The notes under the pieces are model-generated. The model made no database searches, was not told the origin of the DNA, and worked only from the letters and a program-made list of their open reading frames with translations. Of a stretch of 64,000 bases of DNA, positions 53,194 through 64,000 are shown in pieces. Origin of the DNA: Halorientalis marina (GTDB lineage Archaea > Halobacteriota > Halobacteria > Halobacteriales > Haloarculaceae); assembly GCF_023028345.1 (NCBI RefSeq), contig NZ_CP095487.1, forward strand, positions 2,542,001 to 2,606,000. The letters are read 5' to 3'. The number at the start of each line of letters is the position of its first letter. Within the stretch, counting starts at the first letter, position 1. A program made the translations under genes and the position numbers.

Positions 53194-54531
53194 ATGAAGT
53201 CGGTAGGTATCGATGCGATCGAGATCTGGACCGGGAACCTCGAACTCGACCTCGCGGAGACGTTCGCGCCCGCGATGGGGGAGGACCCCGGAAAGTACAC
53301 GAAGGGGCTGGGCCTCCTGCGGAGTTCGTTCCCGGACGCCTACGAGGACATCGTGACGATGGGCGCGAACGCGGCCCATCGGCTGATGGAGCGAAAGGGG
53401 CTGGAACCCGACGACATCGGCCGCATCGACGTGGCGACCGAGAGCGCGTTCGACAACTCCAAACCCGTCTCGACGTACATCGCGGGCTGTCTGGAGGAGG
53501 TCCTCGACGGGGACTTCCACCACGCGAACAAGGGCGAACGGAAGTTCGCGTGCGTGGCGGGCACTCAGAGCGTCGACGACGCGTACAACTGGATTCGCGC
53601 GGGGCGAAATCGTGGGCGGTCGGCGCTGGTCGTCGCCACCGACACGGCGCTGTACGCCCGCGGCGACCCGGGCGAAGCCACCCAGGGCGCGGGCGCGGTG
53701 GCGATGCTCGTGAGCGAGGACCCCGACCTCGTGGAGCTATCGGCCGAGCAGGGCTACGGCAGCGCCGACGAGACGGACTTCCTCAAGCCGAACCAGCAGT
53801 TCCCGAGCGTCGACGGCAAGCGTTCGGTACAGGTCTACCTCGCCCGGATGCGGGAGGCGCTGGAGGACTTCGAGTCCGTCGCGGGCGCGATTCACCCCGA
53901 CGATTTCGAGCTCATTCCCTTCCACACGCCCTTCCCGGGGATGGTCCGGAAGGCCGCACTGCTCGGCTTCCGACACGCCATCCGCGACACGGAGATCGAG
54001 GACGAACTCGCCGCGGAGATCGGGCGCCAGCCCCGGCGTGAGGAGGTCGAGAGCGACGAGGCGTATCTCGACGCGATCAAGGAGTACACTGACAAACTGA
54101 AGGACACGCAGGCGTACCTGGACTGGTACGAGGACACCATCGAGCCGACGCTCGCCATCGCCCGCGAGGTAGGCAACTGGTACACCGGTTCGGTCCACGT
54201 CGCCCGCGCCAGCGGGCTCTGGCAGTTGGCAAAGGAGGGCCATGACCTGACCGGCAAGCGCCTGCTCGTCGGCTCCTACGGGAGCGGCGCACAGGCCGAG
54301 ATTCACGCGGAGACGATCCAACCCGGCTGGCGCGAGGAGATCGAGGCCCTGGAGATCGAGTCGCGACTGGAAGACCGGTACTCGCTCACTTTCGAGGAGT
54401 ACGAACACGTCCACGACGTCCACAACCACGACAAGGAGACCGAGGCCGAGGAGTTCACCACGCCCGACTCGGAGTTCGCCTTCGACGGCTGGGGCCGGAT
54501 GGGCGAGCGAAAGTACCGCTACGTCGAGTAG
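53194..54531 (+). CDS. hmgB: Hydroxymethylglutaryl-CoA synthase
   Basis: This 445-aa enzyme condenses acetyl-CoA and acetoacetyl-CoA to HMG-CoA, the entry to the mevalonate pathway that supplies archaeal lipid isoprenoids. It begins MKSVGIDAIEIWTGNLELDL. Catalytic residues are visible: Glu83 in VATESAFDNSKP, Cys120 in KFACVAGTQS, and the His in PFHTPFPGM. The C-terminal GSYGSGAQAE is also conserved. Length is normal for haloarchaea. It has a TATA box and is monocistronic. Confidence 0.96.
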   Translation: MKSVGIDAIEIWTGNLELDLAETFAPAMGEDPGKYTKGLGLLRSSFPDAYEDIVTMGANAAHRLMERKGLEPDDIGRIDVATESAFDNSKPVSTYIAGCLEEVLDGDFHHANKGERKFACVAGTQSVDDAYNWIRAGRNRGRSALVVATDTALYARGDPGEATQGAGAVAMLVSEDPDLVELSAEQGYGSADETDFLKPNQQFPSVDGKRSVQVYLARMREALEDFESVAGAIHPDDFELIPFHTPFPGMVRKAALLGFRHAIRDTEIEDELAAEIGRQPRREEVESDEAYLDAIKEYTDKLKDTQAYLDWYEDTIEPTLAIAREVGNWYTGSVHVARASGLWQLAKEGHDLTGKRLLVGSYGSGAQAEIHAETIQPGWREEIEALEIESRLEDRYSLTFEEYEHVHDVHNHDKETEAEEFTTPDSEFAFDGWGRMGERKYRYVE

Positions 54532-54693
54532 GATTCTCGTACGTACGAACCTCGCCGAACGAGCCCGGGCGAGCGGGAAACCGCCTGACTGCGGCGACCT
54601 AGCGGTGCCGGTCAGTCCGTGTAACGGCAGGTTGTTATCAAAAATAGTGATTTCGCCGGGAGATTCAAAACCGGGGGCACGAAACTGTGGGTC

Positions 54694-55941
54694 ATGGCTC
54701 GTCTCGTAGAGAAGGTATCGGTCGGGGTCCTCCTCGTCTTCGCCCTCTCGTCTCTGGTCTTTCCGGCGGAACTGGCGTTCCTGCTCGACCCTGGGCTCGC
54801 GGTCCTCGTCGACGCGGTGACGTGGGCGAGCGTCACGCTCCCACAGCCGGTCTTTCTGGGCGTTATCTTCCTCGTGACGGCGACCGTGACGATCCTGATC
54901 GGGCTGTCGACCGCGCGCGTCCTCTACGCGATCTCGCGGCGCGCCGGCCCGCGCACGCGGTGGGCGTTCGACAAGGTGACACCTAGTACGCCCATCGGAA
55001 AGGCCGCCTTCGCGTTCGGGTTCACCATCTGTTTTCTCATCGGCTCAGTCTGGGCGCTCCCGTACGTCATCGGCGACCTCAGCGATAGCAGCGGCGTCGC
55101 GAACACGAGCGACGTCGTGGCCGGCAACGGGACCGGCGACATCCTGAGCGAGACCGAGCGGGACGCCCTCCAGATCCTCTCGGCGGACGCTTCCGTCGAT
55201 CAGCACGACGAGTACCGGGGCGCCGAGTACGAGCGACCGACGCCCGATACGGACGGCGACCGCCTGAAGGACAGCTGGGAACGCGCCGGCGAGACGCCAG
55301 ACGGGGTCCAGCTCCCGGACGCGAACCCACAGCGAATGGACCTGTACGTCCAGATCAACTACGGGAGCGGCACGGCACCGCTTTCGGCCACCGAGAAGCG
55401 GCAGTTGCGGGAGGTCTGGGCGTCGATGCCCGTCGACAACCCCGACGGCTCACAGGGGATCACGCTCCACATCGACGATCAGCGACCCCAGGGCGGCCTG
55501 ATCGACGGGGACACGACGTACGCGGGCAGCGGGGACGACGAGATCACGCGGTTCTACACCCCGCAGTTCCTCGGCGAACGGTCCTGTCGGTACCACCAGG
55601 TCGTCGTCGGACAGGTGCAGGGAGAGACGCTCGCCGGTCGGGGGAGCGCGCCCGGCTACGCCGCCTACGTCGACACGGAGCGCAACGAGAACTACGTCGA
55701 ACTGACCGAGAAGGCGGACTTCGACCGCGAGGTCTCGCCACGCGTCCACGTCATCACGCACGAACTGCTCCACAACGTGGTCGGCGAGGTGGACGGCAGT
55801 CTCCACACCGACGAGGGGTGGCTGACGCCGACCGCGCATCCCCGCGATGCGTTCCTCTCGGACGCGACCGCGAGCGAGATTAACGCGAACGGACTCGCAG
55901 GGTCGGGCTACTACCAGCACGAAGTGTGCGGGTCGGGCTGA
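54694..55941 (+). CDS. Membrane-anchored putative zinc metalloprotease
   Basis: This 415-aa protein has three N-terminal membrane helices (about 9-31, 52-75 and 105-127), then an extracytoplasmic domain. At 184-194 lies PDTDGDRLKDSWE, a thrombospondin-type-3/EF-hand-like Ca2+ motif. The segment VHVITHELLHNVVGEVDGSL then HTDEGW gives HELLH at 356-360 with a further His371, similar to but longer-spaced than metzincins (HExxHxxGxxH). NPQRMDLYVQINYG and TPQFLGERSCRYHQVVVG also recall secreted metalloproteases. Cys298 and Cys412 could form a disulfide. Family not recognised with certainty; it could act on surface proteins. Confidence 0.65.
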   Translation: MARLVEKVSVGVLLVFALSSLVFPAELAFLLDPGLAVLVDAVTWASVTLPQPVFLGVIFLVTATVTILIGLSTARVLYAISRRAGPRTRWAFDKVTPSTPIGKAAFAFGFTICFLIGSVWALPYVIGDLSDSSGVANTSDVVAGNGTGDILSETERDALQILSADASVDQHDEYRGAEYERPTPDTDGDRLKDSWERAGETPDGVQLPDANPQRMDLYVQINYGSGTAPLSATEKRQLREVWASMPVDNPDGSQGITLHIDDQRPQGGLIDGDTTYAGSGDDEITRFYTPQFLGERSCRYHQVVVGQVQGETLAGRGSAPGYAAYVDTERNENYVELTEKADFDREVSPRVHVITHELLHNVVGEVDGSLHTDEGWLTPTAHPRDAFLSDATASEINANGLAGSGYYQHEVCGSG

Positions 55942-55966
55942 CGGGGACGAGGCGCCAGCAGTCCCG

Positions 55967-56674
55967 TCAGGGCAGGTCGTCGAGCCCGTCGAGCATCGTC
56001 GAGAGGTCGCCGTCGGCGACCGCGAGCGAGAAGCCGTCGATACGGGCGAGGTCAGCGGCGTGTTCCCAGACGTCGTCCTCGTCGAGGCCGTGGAGGACGA
56101 CGGCGTTGGGCGTCGGCGTGACGACGCGCATGGCGACCAGCGGCGACTCCCCGCGGGTGACGCTCGTGAACACCAGCGCCCGGTTCGTCGACTGGCCGTA
56201 GAGCCGGTAGAACTCCTCGCTGGAGAGGCGCGTGATCGCCTCGATGCTGTCGATGACGGTGTGGCCCGCGACGGTGTCCTGTGTCCCCCCGACAATCTCG
56301 ACGGCGCCGATGGCGTCGTAGTACCGCTCCAGCGGGATGGTGGCCGGGTACTCCCGGAGCGCGTGGACGATGTCGCTGTCGAACCCCGCCGAGAGGACGC
56401 GGGCGTGCTGGCGGATGCGGCCCCCGCCGCGGCGCTCGTCGATGTCGAGCAGGGCCTGGACGATGCGGTTGACCACGCCGATACCGGGGCTCTGTCGCCG
56501 CCCGCTCTCGTAGTCGGAGATGACGGACGAGGAGACGTCGAGGGAGTCGGCCAGTTCGGTCTGGGACACGTCGAAGTCCGTCCGCCACTTCCGGAGGGTC
56601 GCCCCCGGGTCGTCGCTGAGCGTGATCTCGCCGGCGATCTTCTCGGCCAGTTCCCGACGGGGCCCTCGTGCCAT
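55967..56674 (-). CDS. XRE-type HTH transcriptional regulator (COG1709-like)
   Basis: This 235-aa protein starts MARGPRRELAEKIAGEITLS. Residues 25-75 are a Cro/CI-type helix-turn-helix (WRTDFDVSQTELADSLDVSS then SVISDYESGRRQSPGIGVVN). The C-terminal 140 residues form an α/β sensor-like domain (GAVEIVGGTQDTVAGHTVID, STNRALVFTSVTRGESPLVA). The architecture matches an archaeal regulator group I know as COG1709. Target genes are unknown; it is divergent from rfcL over about 165 bp. Confidence 0.85.
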   Translation of the reverse strand: MARGPRRELAEKIAGEITLSDDPGATLRKWRTDFDVSQTELADSLDVSSSVISDYESGRRQSPGIGVVNRIVQALLDIDERRGGGRIRQHARVLSAGFDSDIVHALREYPATIPLERYYDAIGAVEIVGGTQDTVAGHTVIDSIEAITRLSSEEFYRLYGQSTNRALVFTSVTRGESPLVAMRVVTPTPNAVVLHGLDEDDVWEHAADLARIDGFSLAVADGDLSTMLDGLDDLP

Positions 56675-56838
56675 ACCACGCCTGCAGGCGCCGGCCCACT
56701 AAAAGCTACGCGAGACTTTCCGTGGCGATTCCACTGGAGGGGACGTGCCGATGGAAAAGGCGAATCGGTTGACTCGTAGTGACGTCACGGAGTGGCCGCT
56801 CCGCAACCACTAAACGCGGCCCACGCCTGCCATCGGTA

Positions 56839-58422
56839 ATGGCAGACTGGACGGAGAAGTACCGACCGAGTACCCTCGCGGAGGTCCGGGGCAATGACAA
56901 GGCCCGCGACGCGCTCAGGGAGTGGGCCGACACCTGGGACCAGCACCGCGAGGCGGTCATCGTCCACGGCAGTCCGGGTATCGGGAAGACCTCCGCGGCC
57001 CACGCACTCGCCAGCGACATGGGGTGGGACCACATCGAACTCAACGCCAGCGACTCCCGGACGAAAGACGACATCGAGCGGCTGGCCGGACGCGCGTCGA
57101 AAAACGCCACGCTCGGCGGGAGCGGCCACCAGCTCATCATCGTCGACGAGGCCGACAACTTCCACGGCAACGTCGACCGCGGCGGCTCGAAGGCCGTCAC
57201 GTCCATCGTCAAGGAGTCCGACCAGCCGATGGTCCTCATCGCCAACGACTACTACGAGATGTCCAACGGCGTCCGGAACGCGTGCCAGGAAATCGAGTTC
57301 CGCGACGTGGGCAAACGCTCCATCGTTCCCGTTCTCCGTGACCTCTGTCGGCAGGAGGACATCGCCTTCGAGGACGCGGCGCTGGAGGCCATCGCCGAGA
57401 CCAACAGCGGCGACCTCCGCGGGGCGGTCAACGACCTGCAGGCCCTCGCCGAGGGCCGGGACGAACTCCGCGAGGAGGACGTGGCGACGGGCGAGCGCGA
57501 CCGCACCCACGGCGTGTTCGACTACCTCGATACGGTCATCAAAGAGGCGGGCGCACAGGAGGCCCTGGAGACGGCCTACGACGTGGACGAGACGCCCGAC
57601 GACCTCATCAACTGGATCGAGGACAACATGCCCAAGGATTACGAAGGGGGGGAACTGGCGCGGGCCTACGACTTCCTCGCCAACGCCGACCGCTGGCTCG
57701 GGCGCGTGCGGGCGACACAGGACTACACCTACTGGCGGTACGCCACGGACAACATGACCGCGGGCGTGGCGGCCGCCCGCGAAGGCAAGAAGGGCGGCTG
57801 GACGCGGTACGGCCCGCCGAGCTACTGGTCGAAACTCGGGCGCTCGCGGGGGACGCGGAACACGCGCGACTACGTGGCTCGCAAGATCGCCGCGGAGGGC
57901 GGCGTGAGCATGAGCACGGCTCGCCGCGAGGTCATGCCCTACCTCGCGACGATGACCCACCACTGCAAGAACCGCGAGCTGACGGTCGCGATGGCCGCTC
58001 GCTACGACCTCGACGCCGACCACGTCTCCCTCATCACAGGGTCCGGCGAGGACACGAACAAGGTCCAGTCCATCGTCGAGGACGCCGAACGGCTCCGCGA
58101 GGAGGCGGCCGTCGAGGCCTCCGGCGGCGCGTTCGAGGGCGGGCGCGCGAGCAGCGAGACGGACGAGAGCGACGGCGGGGACGCGGTGGCGGATGCGGAC
58201 GGCGACGGGGACGACGCGGGCGATTCGGGCGGTGACGGGGACGACGCGAACGATTCGGACGGCGACGGACAGGCGACGCTCGCGGCGAGCGCGGGGACGG
58301 AATCGGACGACGCGAACGGGTCGGACGACGGTGCGGCGCAGGAGGAGGCAGACGGGGACGCCGACGACGAAGCCGACGCCGCCGCGGAGGACCAGCAGTC
58401 GGGACTGGGCGACTTCATGTGA
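56839..58422 (+). CDS. rfcL: Replication factor C large subunit
   Basis: This 527-aa clamp-loader ATPase opens PCNA and loads it on DNA. It begins MADWTEKYRPSTLAEVRGND; Walker A is GSPGIGKT (44-51), Walker B VDEAD (102-106), with sensor and arginine-finger segments following. The middle is the RFC collar (RYGPPSYWSKLGRSRGTRN). After residue 435 comes a long Asp/Gly/Ala low-complexity tail, then a C-terminal PCNA-binding PIP-like box, QQSGLGDFM (519-527). The start ATG 56839 matches the family; the extension to 56779 is unlikely. The RFC small subunits are not in this window. Confidence 0.96.
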   Translation: MADWTEKYRPSTLAEVRGNDKARDALREWADTWDQHREAVIVHGSPGIGKTSAAHALASDMGWDHIELNASDSRTKDDIERLAGRASKNATLGGSGHQLIIVDEADNFHGNVDRGGSKAVTSIVKESDQPMVLIANDYYEMSNGVRNACQEIEFRDVGKRSIVPVLRDLCRQEDIAFEDAALEAIAETNSGDLRGAVNDLQALAEGRDELREEDVATGERDRTHGVFDYLDTVIKEAGAQEALETAYDVDETPDDLINWIEDNMPKDYEGGELARAYDFLANADRWLGRVRATQDYTYWRYATDNMTAGVAAAREGKKGGWTRYGPPSYWSKLGRSRGTRNTRDYVARKIAAEGGVSMSTARREVMPYLATMTHHCKNRELTVAMAARYDLDADHVSLITGSGEDTNKVQSIVEDAERLREEAAVEASGGAFEGGRASSETDESDGGDAVADADGDGDDAGDSGGDGDDANDSDGDGQATLAASAGTESDDANGSDDGAAQEEADGDADDEADAAAEDQQSGLGDFM

Positions 58423-58444
58423 GCCGCGGGTTCCAGGGCCGCGA

Positions 58445-58942
58445 TTAGAGCCGGACCGGGCCGGAACTCGTGTCGGCGTCGGCGTCAGCCGCATCGGCGG
58501 CGGTCTCCGCGGGCGCGGACTCGAAGGCCCAGACGGTGGTCGCGACCAGCGAGACGAGGATTGTCAGCGCGGCAGTGTGGTGGAGGACCTGCGCGGTCGG
58601 GCCGTAGAACCAGATGGTGTTGGCACCGAGCAGGACCTGGACGGGGAGGACGGCGAGCGCGACGACGGACCCGTAGCGGACCCGCTTCTCGTAGCCACCG
58701 CGCCAGGCGGCAGCGGCCGTCCCGAGGATGGCGAAGCCGGTGATCATGGCGACGAAGCGGTGGAACCACTCGACGAAACTCGGCCACGTCGCGGGGAACA
58801 GGCCCATCCAGCCGTCACAGAGCGGCCAGCGGGCCTCGCAGGCGAGGCCAGCACCGATCGCCCCCGTGTACACCCCGAGGAGGATCAGTCCGAAAGTGAG
58901 GCCGGTGGTCGTGGCCGCGAGGTGGCGGAAGCCGAATCGCAT
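58445..58942 (-). CDS. ctaA: Half-size CtaA/COX15-type heme A synthase
   Basis: This 165-aa membrane protein has four hydrophobic helices: FRHLAATTTGLTFGLILLGV, a loop with ACEARWPLCDGWMGLFP carrying the Cys pair of CtaA extracytoplasmic loop 1, WFHRFVAMITGFAILGTAAA with a heme-ligand His, and VLHHTAALTILVSLVATTVW with another. It is about half the bacterial length, as in known archaeal CtaA, which probably works as a dimer. It makes heme A for terminal oxidases. It lies tail-to-tail with rfcL; no oxidase genes are in the window. Confidence 0.85.
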   Translation of the reverse strand: MRFGFRHLAATTTGLTFGLILLGVYTGAIGAGLACEARWPLCDGWMGLFPATWPSFVEWFHRFVAMITGFAILGTAAAAWRGGYEKRVRYGSVVALAVLPVQVLLGANTIWFYGPTAQVLHHTAALTILVSLVATTVWAFESAPAETAADAADADADTSSGPVRL

Positions 58943-59138
58943 ATCTCGGCCTCGGGACTCCGGGTACTTGAACCCGCCTTTTCGTTCCCGGCGGGCGAGA
59001 ACGACGCTGGGAGGAGCGGAAACTGCGAGCGCCGAGCTCGCTCAGCGGAGCCGAATGCGGGCGTCCGAAGCCGACTAACGGCAATCGTCGAATGTCGGTT
59101 TCGGTTACCTTTTTACCGTGGGCGGGGGGCATAAGAGC

Positions 59139-61394
<2,256 letters not shown>

Positions 61395-61533
61395 CGGCCC
61401 GGCCGACCACGAGTGGGATACTCGCCGGTCGACGGTGCTCACCGTTCGTGTTTTCAGTCGCTCGTGCGGACGTGTGCAGGCGGAGTCGGACTACACAGAC
61501 TGAGCGGATACCGGCGTCTCGAACGCGACCCGG

Positions 61534-61994
61534 TCAGTCCCAGCCCTCGTATTCCGCCGCGAACTCGCGCCCGGTGTAGTCGGCGTTGCTCAACCCGAAC
61601 AGCCGGAATTCGACATCTTCGAGCGGAACACCCCAGACGCCGAAATCGGGAGGGACTCCGCGTTCGCGGCCAGACTCGCGTACGCCCGCTCGGTTTGATC
61701 GTCGGGTATCTCGTACAGTTCGCCCATCACGACGACGCTTCGCCAGATCGCCGCGTCGTCGCTGTCCTGCTCGTACACGGTGAGACAAACGTTGGGGTTC
61801 GAATCGACGGCCTGGCCTTTCCGACTCTGCTGACCGCCGCCCCACTGCATCGGGAACACCATCCGGTCGGCGTCGTATCCGAACGACATCGGGATCGCGT
61901 ACGGCTATCCGTCGTCGACCATCGCGATAACACCGATGCCTCTCCTGACGAGGATGTTGTCGATCTCGTCGCTGTCAAGACGGCGGACTCTCAC
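61534..61994 (-). pseudogene. Pyridoxamine 5'-phosphate oxidase-family (PPOX) pseudogene
   Basis: Conceptual translation from a GTG at 61994 reads LDSDEIDNILVRRGIGVIAM then VDDG, an in-frame TAG at 61905-61907 (probably a former GAG, giving DGEPYAIP), and then PYAIPMSFGYDADRMVFPMQ, NPNVCLTVYEQDSDDAAIWR and SVVVMGELYEIPDDQTERAY. Around 61665-61680 the frame changes: the family's C-terminus (PPDFGVWGVPLEDVEFRLFG...YEGWD) continues in another frame, consistent with loss of one base after AANAE. Two independent lesions make a functional product unlikely. Intact members are small FMN-binding split-barrel proteins. A TTATAA element is next to the presumed start. Confidence 0.78.
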
Positions 61995-62077
61995 TTATAA
62001 GGGGCGGTACCCAGTAAATCTGGTGGTGTCGGCGGCCGGCCGCCGTCGGCCCGGGGGACCGGTGCCGGATCCACCGG

Positions 62078-62722
62078 TCAATCCGAGGCCCCACGGTCGG
62101 ACCGCGACGGTGGCGGGACTTGCTCGGAGGTGTCGGCGAGGTCGCTGGGCAACACGCACCGTTCGGGCTCGCGGTTGACGTGTGCGTACTGGTCGGGCGC
62201 GTTGGCGAGTGGGTGTGCAGGGTTCACGTCGCTGGGGATGCGCGCGGCGCGGACGTTCCCGAGGCCGCGGATACGGGCGCGGATGCCGCGCCAGTGGTTG
62301 CCCGTCCCGCCGGGGACGGAGACGCGCGACTCCCAGGTGGGGCCACGCGAGGCGAGGATGGCCTGATTGACGTTCCCGGCGAGGTCGTCGTGGTCGATGA
62401 GGAGTCCGACACGCGCGTCGTCGGGCGCGCGGTCGGCGAGCACGTCGAGGCCGAGATGCAGGGCCCGGTACTCGGCGACGTTGTTGTCGGGCGCGTGGTC
62501 CTCGACGGAGAGGCGCGCGACGCGCTCGCCGTCGCGTGTCTCGATAACGACCCCGAGACCACCGGACGGTTCGCCCGGTTCGCACCCGCCACTGACGGCT
62601 CTGTAGGAACCGTCGGTGGCGAGATAATAATCGCGGTGGTGGGTGCGAGGGGGGTGTGCGATGTGTGGCGTCGGCGACTCGTCGAACAAGTCCCGAAGGG
62701 ACGGCCGGCCGTAAGCGGCCAT
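62078..62722 (-). CDS. rnhA: RNase HI-like protein
   Basis: This 214-aa protein degrades RNA in RNA-DNA hybrids. The first 33 residues are unrelated to RNase H; then YYLATDGSYRAV (first Asp), GGLGVVIETRDGERVARLSV, DHAPDNNVAEYRALHLGLDV (Glu), ARVGLLIDHDDLAGNVN (Asp) and IPSDVNPAHPLANAPD (last Asp with His) give the D-E-D-D set of type 1 RNase H. It resembles the short haloarchaeal RNase HI. The TATA-like CTTTAAATTC at about 62745-62753 (minus strand) lies near -25, suggesting a leaderless transcript from ATG 62722. Confidence 0.88.
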   Translation of the reverse strand: MAAYGRPSLRDLFDESPTPHIAHPPRTHHRDYYLATDGSYRAVSGGCEPGEPSGGLGVVIETRDGERVARLSVEDHAPDNNVAEYRALHLGLDVLADRAPDDARVGLLIDHDDLAGNVNQAILASRGPTWESRVSVPGGTGNHWRGIRARIRGLGNVRAARIPSDVNPAHPLANAPDQYAHVNREPERCVLPSDLADTSEQVPPPSRSDRGASD

Positions 62723-62913
62723 ACACGCAGTTGGCGGGGCGGGAATTTAAAGATGTGGTCCGACGCGAGTCTGACGCGGGGCTGACGAGGGTCGACGCCC
62801 GGAGCGAGGTGTCCACGAGCGGCACGGCGAAAATTGCAGAGTAAGGAGGGCCAGAGACGGCACTTTCGGCTGTCTCACGACGGCACGACTCCGTTTTTAG
62901 TTTCCAGAAGGGA

Positions 62914-62920
62914 TTTATTA
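62914..62920 (+). promoter_or_regulatory. TATA box of the second S-layer gene
   Basis: TTTATTA in GGGATTTATTACAGG lies about 120 bp upstream of the ATG at 63039, so the transcript has a leader of roughly 95 nt. Confidence 0.5.
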
Positions 62921-62965
62921 CAGGCCATACATCCACTCAGTGGAGCCCTCGCCCAGGGTACGAGA

Positions 62966-63025
62966 TGCCCTCCGTTCGGTTGGGCTGACGCCCGCAAACG
63001 GGTGAACGGTGGGAACAGAAGGGCA
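62966..63025 (+). promoter_or_regulatory. Hairpins in the leader of the second S-layer gene
   Basis: TGCCCT (62966-62971) can pair with AGGGCA (63020-63025), enclosing CCGTT...AACGG (62972-63001), inside which GGGC-TGAC-GCCC (62982-62993) forms a tight tetraloop stem. The overall idea, a structured leader between TATA and an S-layer ATG, matches the leader of the first S-layer gene although the sequences differ. Confidence 0.55.
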
Positions 63026-63038
63026 CTCCCCGCAAACC

Positions 63039-64000
63039 ATGACACAGACACGAGACAAACTCCGCAGCTTGTTCCTGACGGCGTTACTGGTGGTATCCGC
63101 GGTGGGTACGACCGTGGCGTTCGCCGGAACCGCGGCTGCAGCGAACTCGACGAGCGTCACACTCAGTGACGACCAGAACGGTGCGACAGACGTAACCTAC
63201 GAGCTCGACGCTACCCTCGAATCTTCGGGTGATCTAGAGGACATCAACGTCGACCTCGGGAGCGGCGCCGACGCGAGCGACGTTGACAGCGGTGACGTGT
63301 CGGTCAGTGTCGGCAGCGTCGGGTCGGTATCGACTGGCAGCGAAACGGTGGACATCACGCTGAGTAGCGCCCAGACGGTCGCTCCTGGTGACACCGTGAA
63401 CGTCGACATCGACAACGTCGACAACGACCAGTCGGGCAGTCACTCGGCGTCGGTCGATTACCTCGACACGAACGACGACAGCATCGACAGCTTCTCCGAG
63501 ACGTACTCCATCGTCGGCAGTAGCGACCGCGTGCGCCTCAGCGAAGCGGACGAGACGTGGACCTCCAACGGCGGCCCGTACTGGCAGGGACAGAAGCTGT
63601 TCCTCAAGAACGCCGACGATCCGAACGCGGAGTACCAGCTCCGTGAGGTCGACGACGGTGATATCGAGAGTTTCATTTCGGATATCACGCTCGACGAGAA
63701 CGGTGAAGCGGTCATCGACACCGCGAGTGTCGGCGGCGGTCAGGAACTCGAAGGTGACTACGTCGTCGTCAAGAACGGGGACGCGGTCGAGTTCGACTCG
63801 GACGGTGAGGCGGTCGACGAGAACGCGAACCCTGACGACGCGAGCGCGGAGATCACGATCCAGAGCCTCTCGGCCGAGTTCGACGAGGAGACGATTACCG
63901 AAGACCTCGCGGAGTTCACGCTTGACTCGAACCGGGGCGGCTACGACGTGGTGGTCTCCAGTGACGGTCTCGACAGTGACGAGTTGGAGGGTATCTTCAC
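63039..64000 (+). CDS. csg: Second S-layer (cell surface) glycoprotein, 5' part (runs off window)
   Basis: The frame is open from the ATG at 63039 to the window end (about 320 codons). It begins MTQTRDKLRSLFLTALLVVS then VAFAGTAAA, nearly the same signal peptide as the gene at 1569-5255 (cleavage near residue 34), followed by an acidic N-x-S/T-containing mature chain. GGPYWQGQKLFLK, YQLREVDDGDIESFISDI, GEAVIDT and ITIQSLSAEFDEE align with matching segments of the first S-layer protein, so the two are paralogues. The C-terminal stalk and PGF signal cannot be seen. Which is expressed, or whether expression switches with salinity, cannot be told from sequence. Confidence 0.92.
   Translation, partial: MTQTRDKLRSLFLTALLVVSAVGTTVAFAGTAAAANSTSVTLSDDQNGATDVTYELDATLESSGDLEDINVDLGSGADASDVDSGDVSVSVGSVGSVSTGSETVDITLSSAQTVAPGDTVNVDIDNVDNDQSGSHSASVDYLDTNDDSIDSFSETYSIVGSSDRVRLSEADETWTSNGGPYWQGQKLFLKNADDPNAEYQLREVDDGDIESFISDITLDENGEAVIDTASVGGGQELEGDYVVVKNGDAVEFDSDGEAVDENANPDDASAEITIQSLSAEFDEETITEDLAEFTLDSNRGGYDVVVSSDGLDSDELEGIF

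Larger units (their letters stand above)
62723..63038. other. 316-bp divergent intergenic region
   Basis: It holds the RNase HI promoter on the minus strand and, on the plus strand, the promoter and an approximately 95-nt structured leader of the second S-layer gene. No gene was found in it. Confidence 0.6.

Overview
This window is a stretch of haloarchaeal (class Halobacteria) main-chromosome DNA. The evidence is GC-rich sequence, a very acidic predicted proteome, archaeal TATA boxes 25-30 bp upstream of mostly leaderless ATGs, archaeal-type uL1/uL10/P1 ribosomal genes, RFC-L, PduO-type cobalamin adenosyltransferase, archaeosortase ArtA and two S-layer glycoproteins with the haloarchaeal surface-glycoprotein signal peptide. 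The genus cannot be fixed from sequence alone; paired S-layer paralogues would fit a Haloarcula relative, but that is inference.

Layout. 0-5.3 kb: end of dphB, artA, and its probable substrate, a PGF-CTERM S-layer glycoprotein behind a structured 120-nt leader. 5.7-8.9 kb: an HTH/PemK toxin-antitoxin-like pair whose toxin frame looks shifted, a two-domain VOC protein, a small membrane protein and a DRG GTPase. 9.3-12.4 kb: the rpl11-rpl1-rpl10-rpl12 cluster. 12.5-19 kb: a membrane histidine kinase carrying a palindromic coding insertion, a TctA-like permease, CorA, a CBS protein, a FlaD/E-domain protein and an actin-like ATPase (salactin candidate). 19.2-24.7 kb: the most unusual block, two paralogous PH-like/coiled-coil proteins flanking an adenine DNA methyltransferase; one paralogue ends in an Mrr-type endonuclease fold that has lost its catalytic residues. 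24.7-30.4 kb: small unknowns, an HtpX protease, a Tat lipoprotein, an AIM24-like protein, Agl23 and tRNA-Val(CAC). 30.4-38.4 kb: an orphan DtxR-like operator, an MBL hydrolase, an NmrA-like protein, cobalamin adenosyltransferase, a rhomboid protease, a 1301-aa hybrid kinase with a degenerate receiver, and a zinc ribbon. 38.8-46.4 kb: DUF2249 and DGC proteins, glycine cleavage genes gcvT-gcvH-(usp)-gcvPA-gcvPB, and thiC. 46.6-59 kb: NYN protein, cation exchanger, TatD hydrolase, small zinc finger, DUF2150, a large surface protein, HMG-CoA synthase, a membrane-anchored metalloprotease candidate, a COG1709 regulator, RFC-L and half-size CtaA. 59-64 kb: malic enzyme/PTA fusion, a PPOX-family pseudogene, RNase HI, and the start of a second S-layer gene that runs off the window.

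Functionally, the ends of the window concern the cell envelope (two S-layer proteins, ArtA, Agl23, surface protein, rhomboid, membrane protease). The middle is core metabolism and translation interrupted by signalling genes and the PH/MTase block. Most neighbouring genes appear to be separately promoted; real operons are the ribosomal cluster, gcvT-gcvH (ATGA overlap), gcvPA-gcvPB (GTGA overlap), the DRG GTPase with its downstream membrane gene (TAATG overlap) and the DUF2249-DGC pair.
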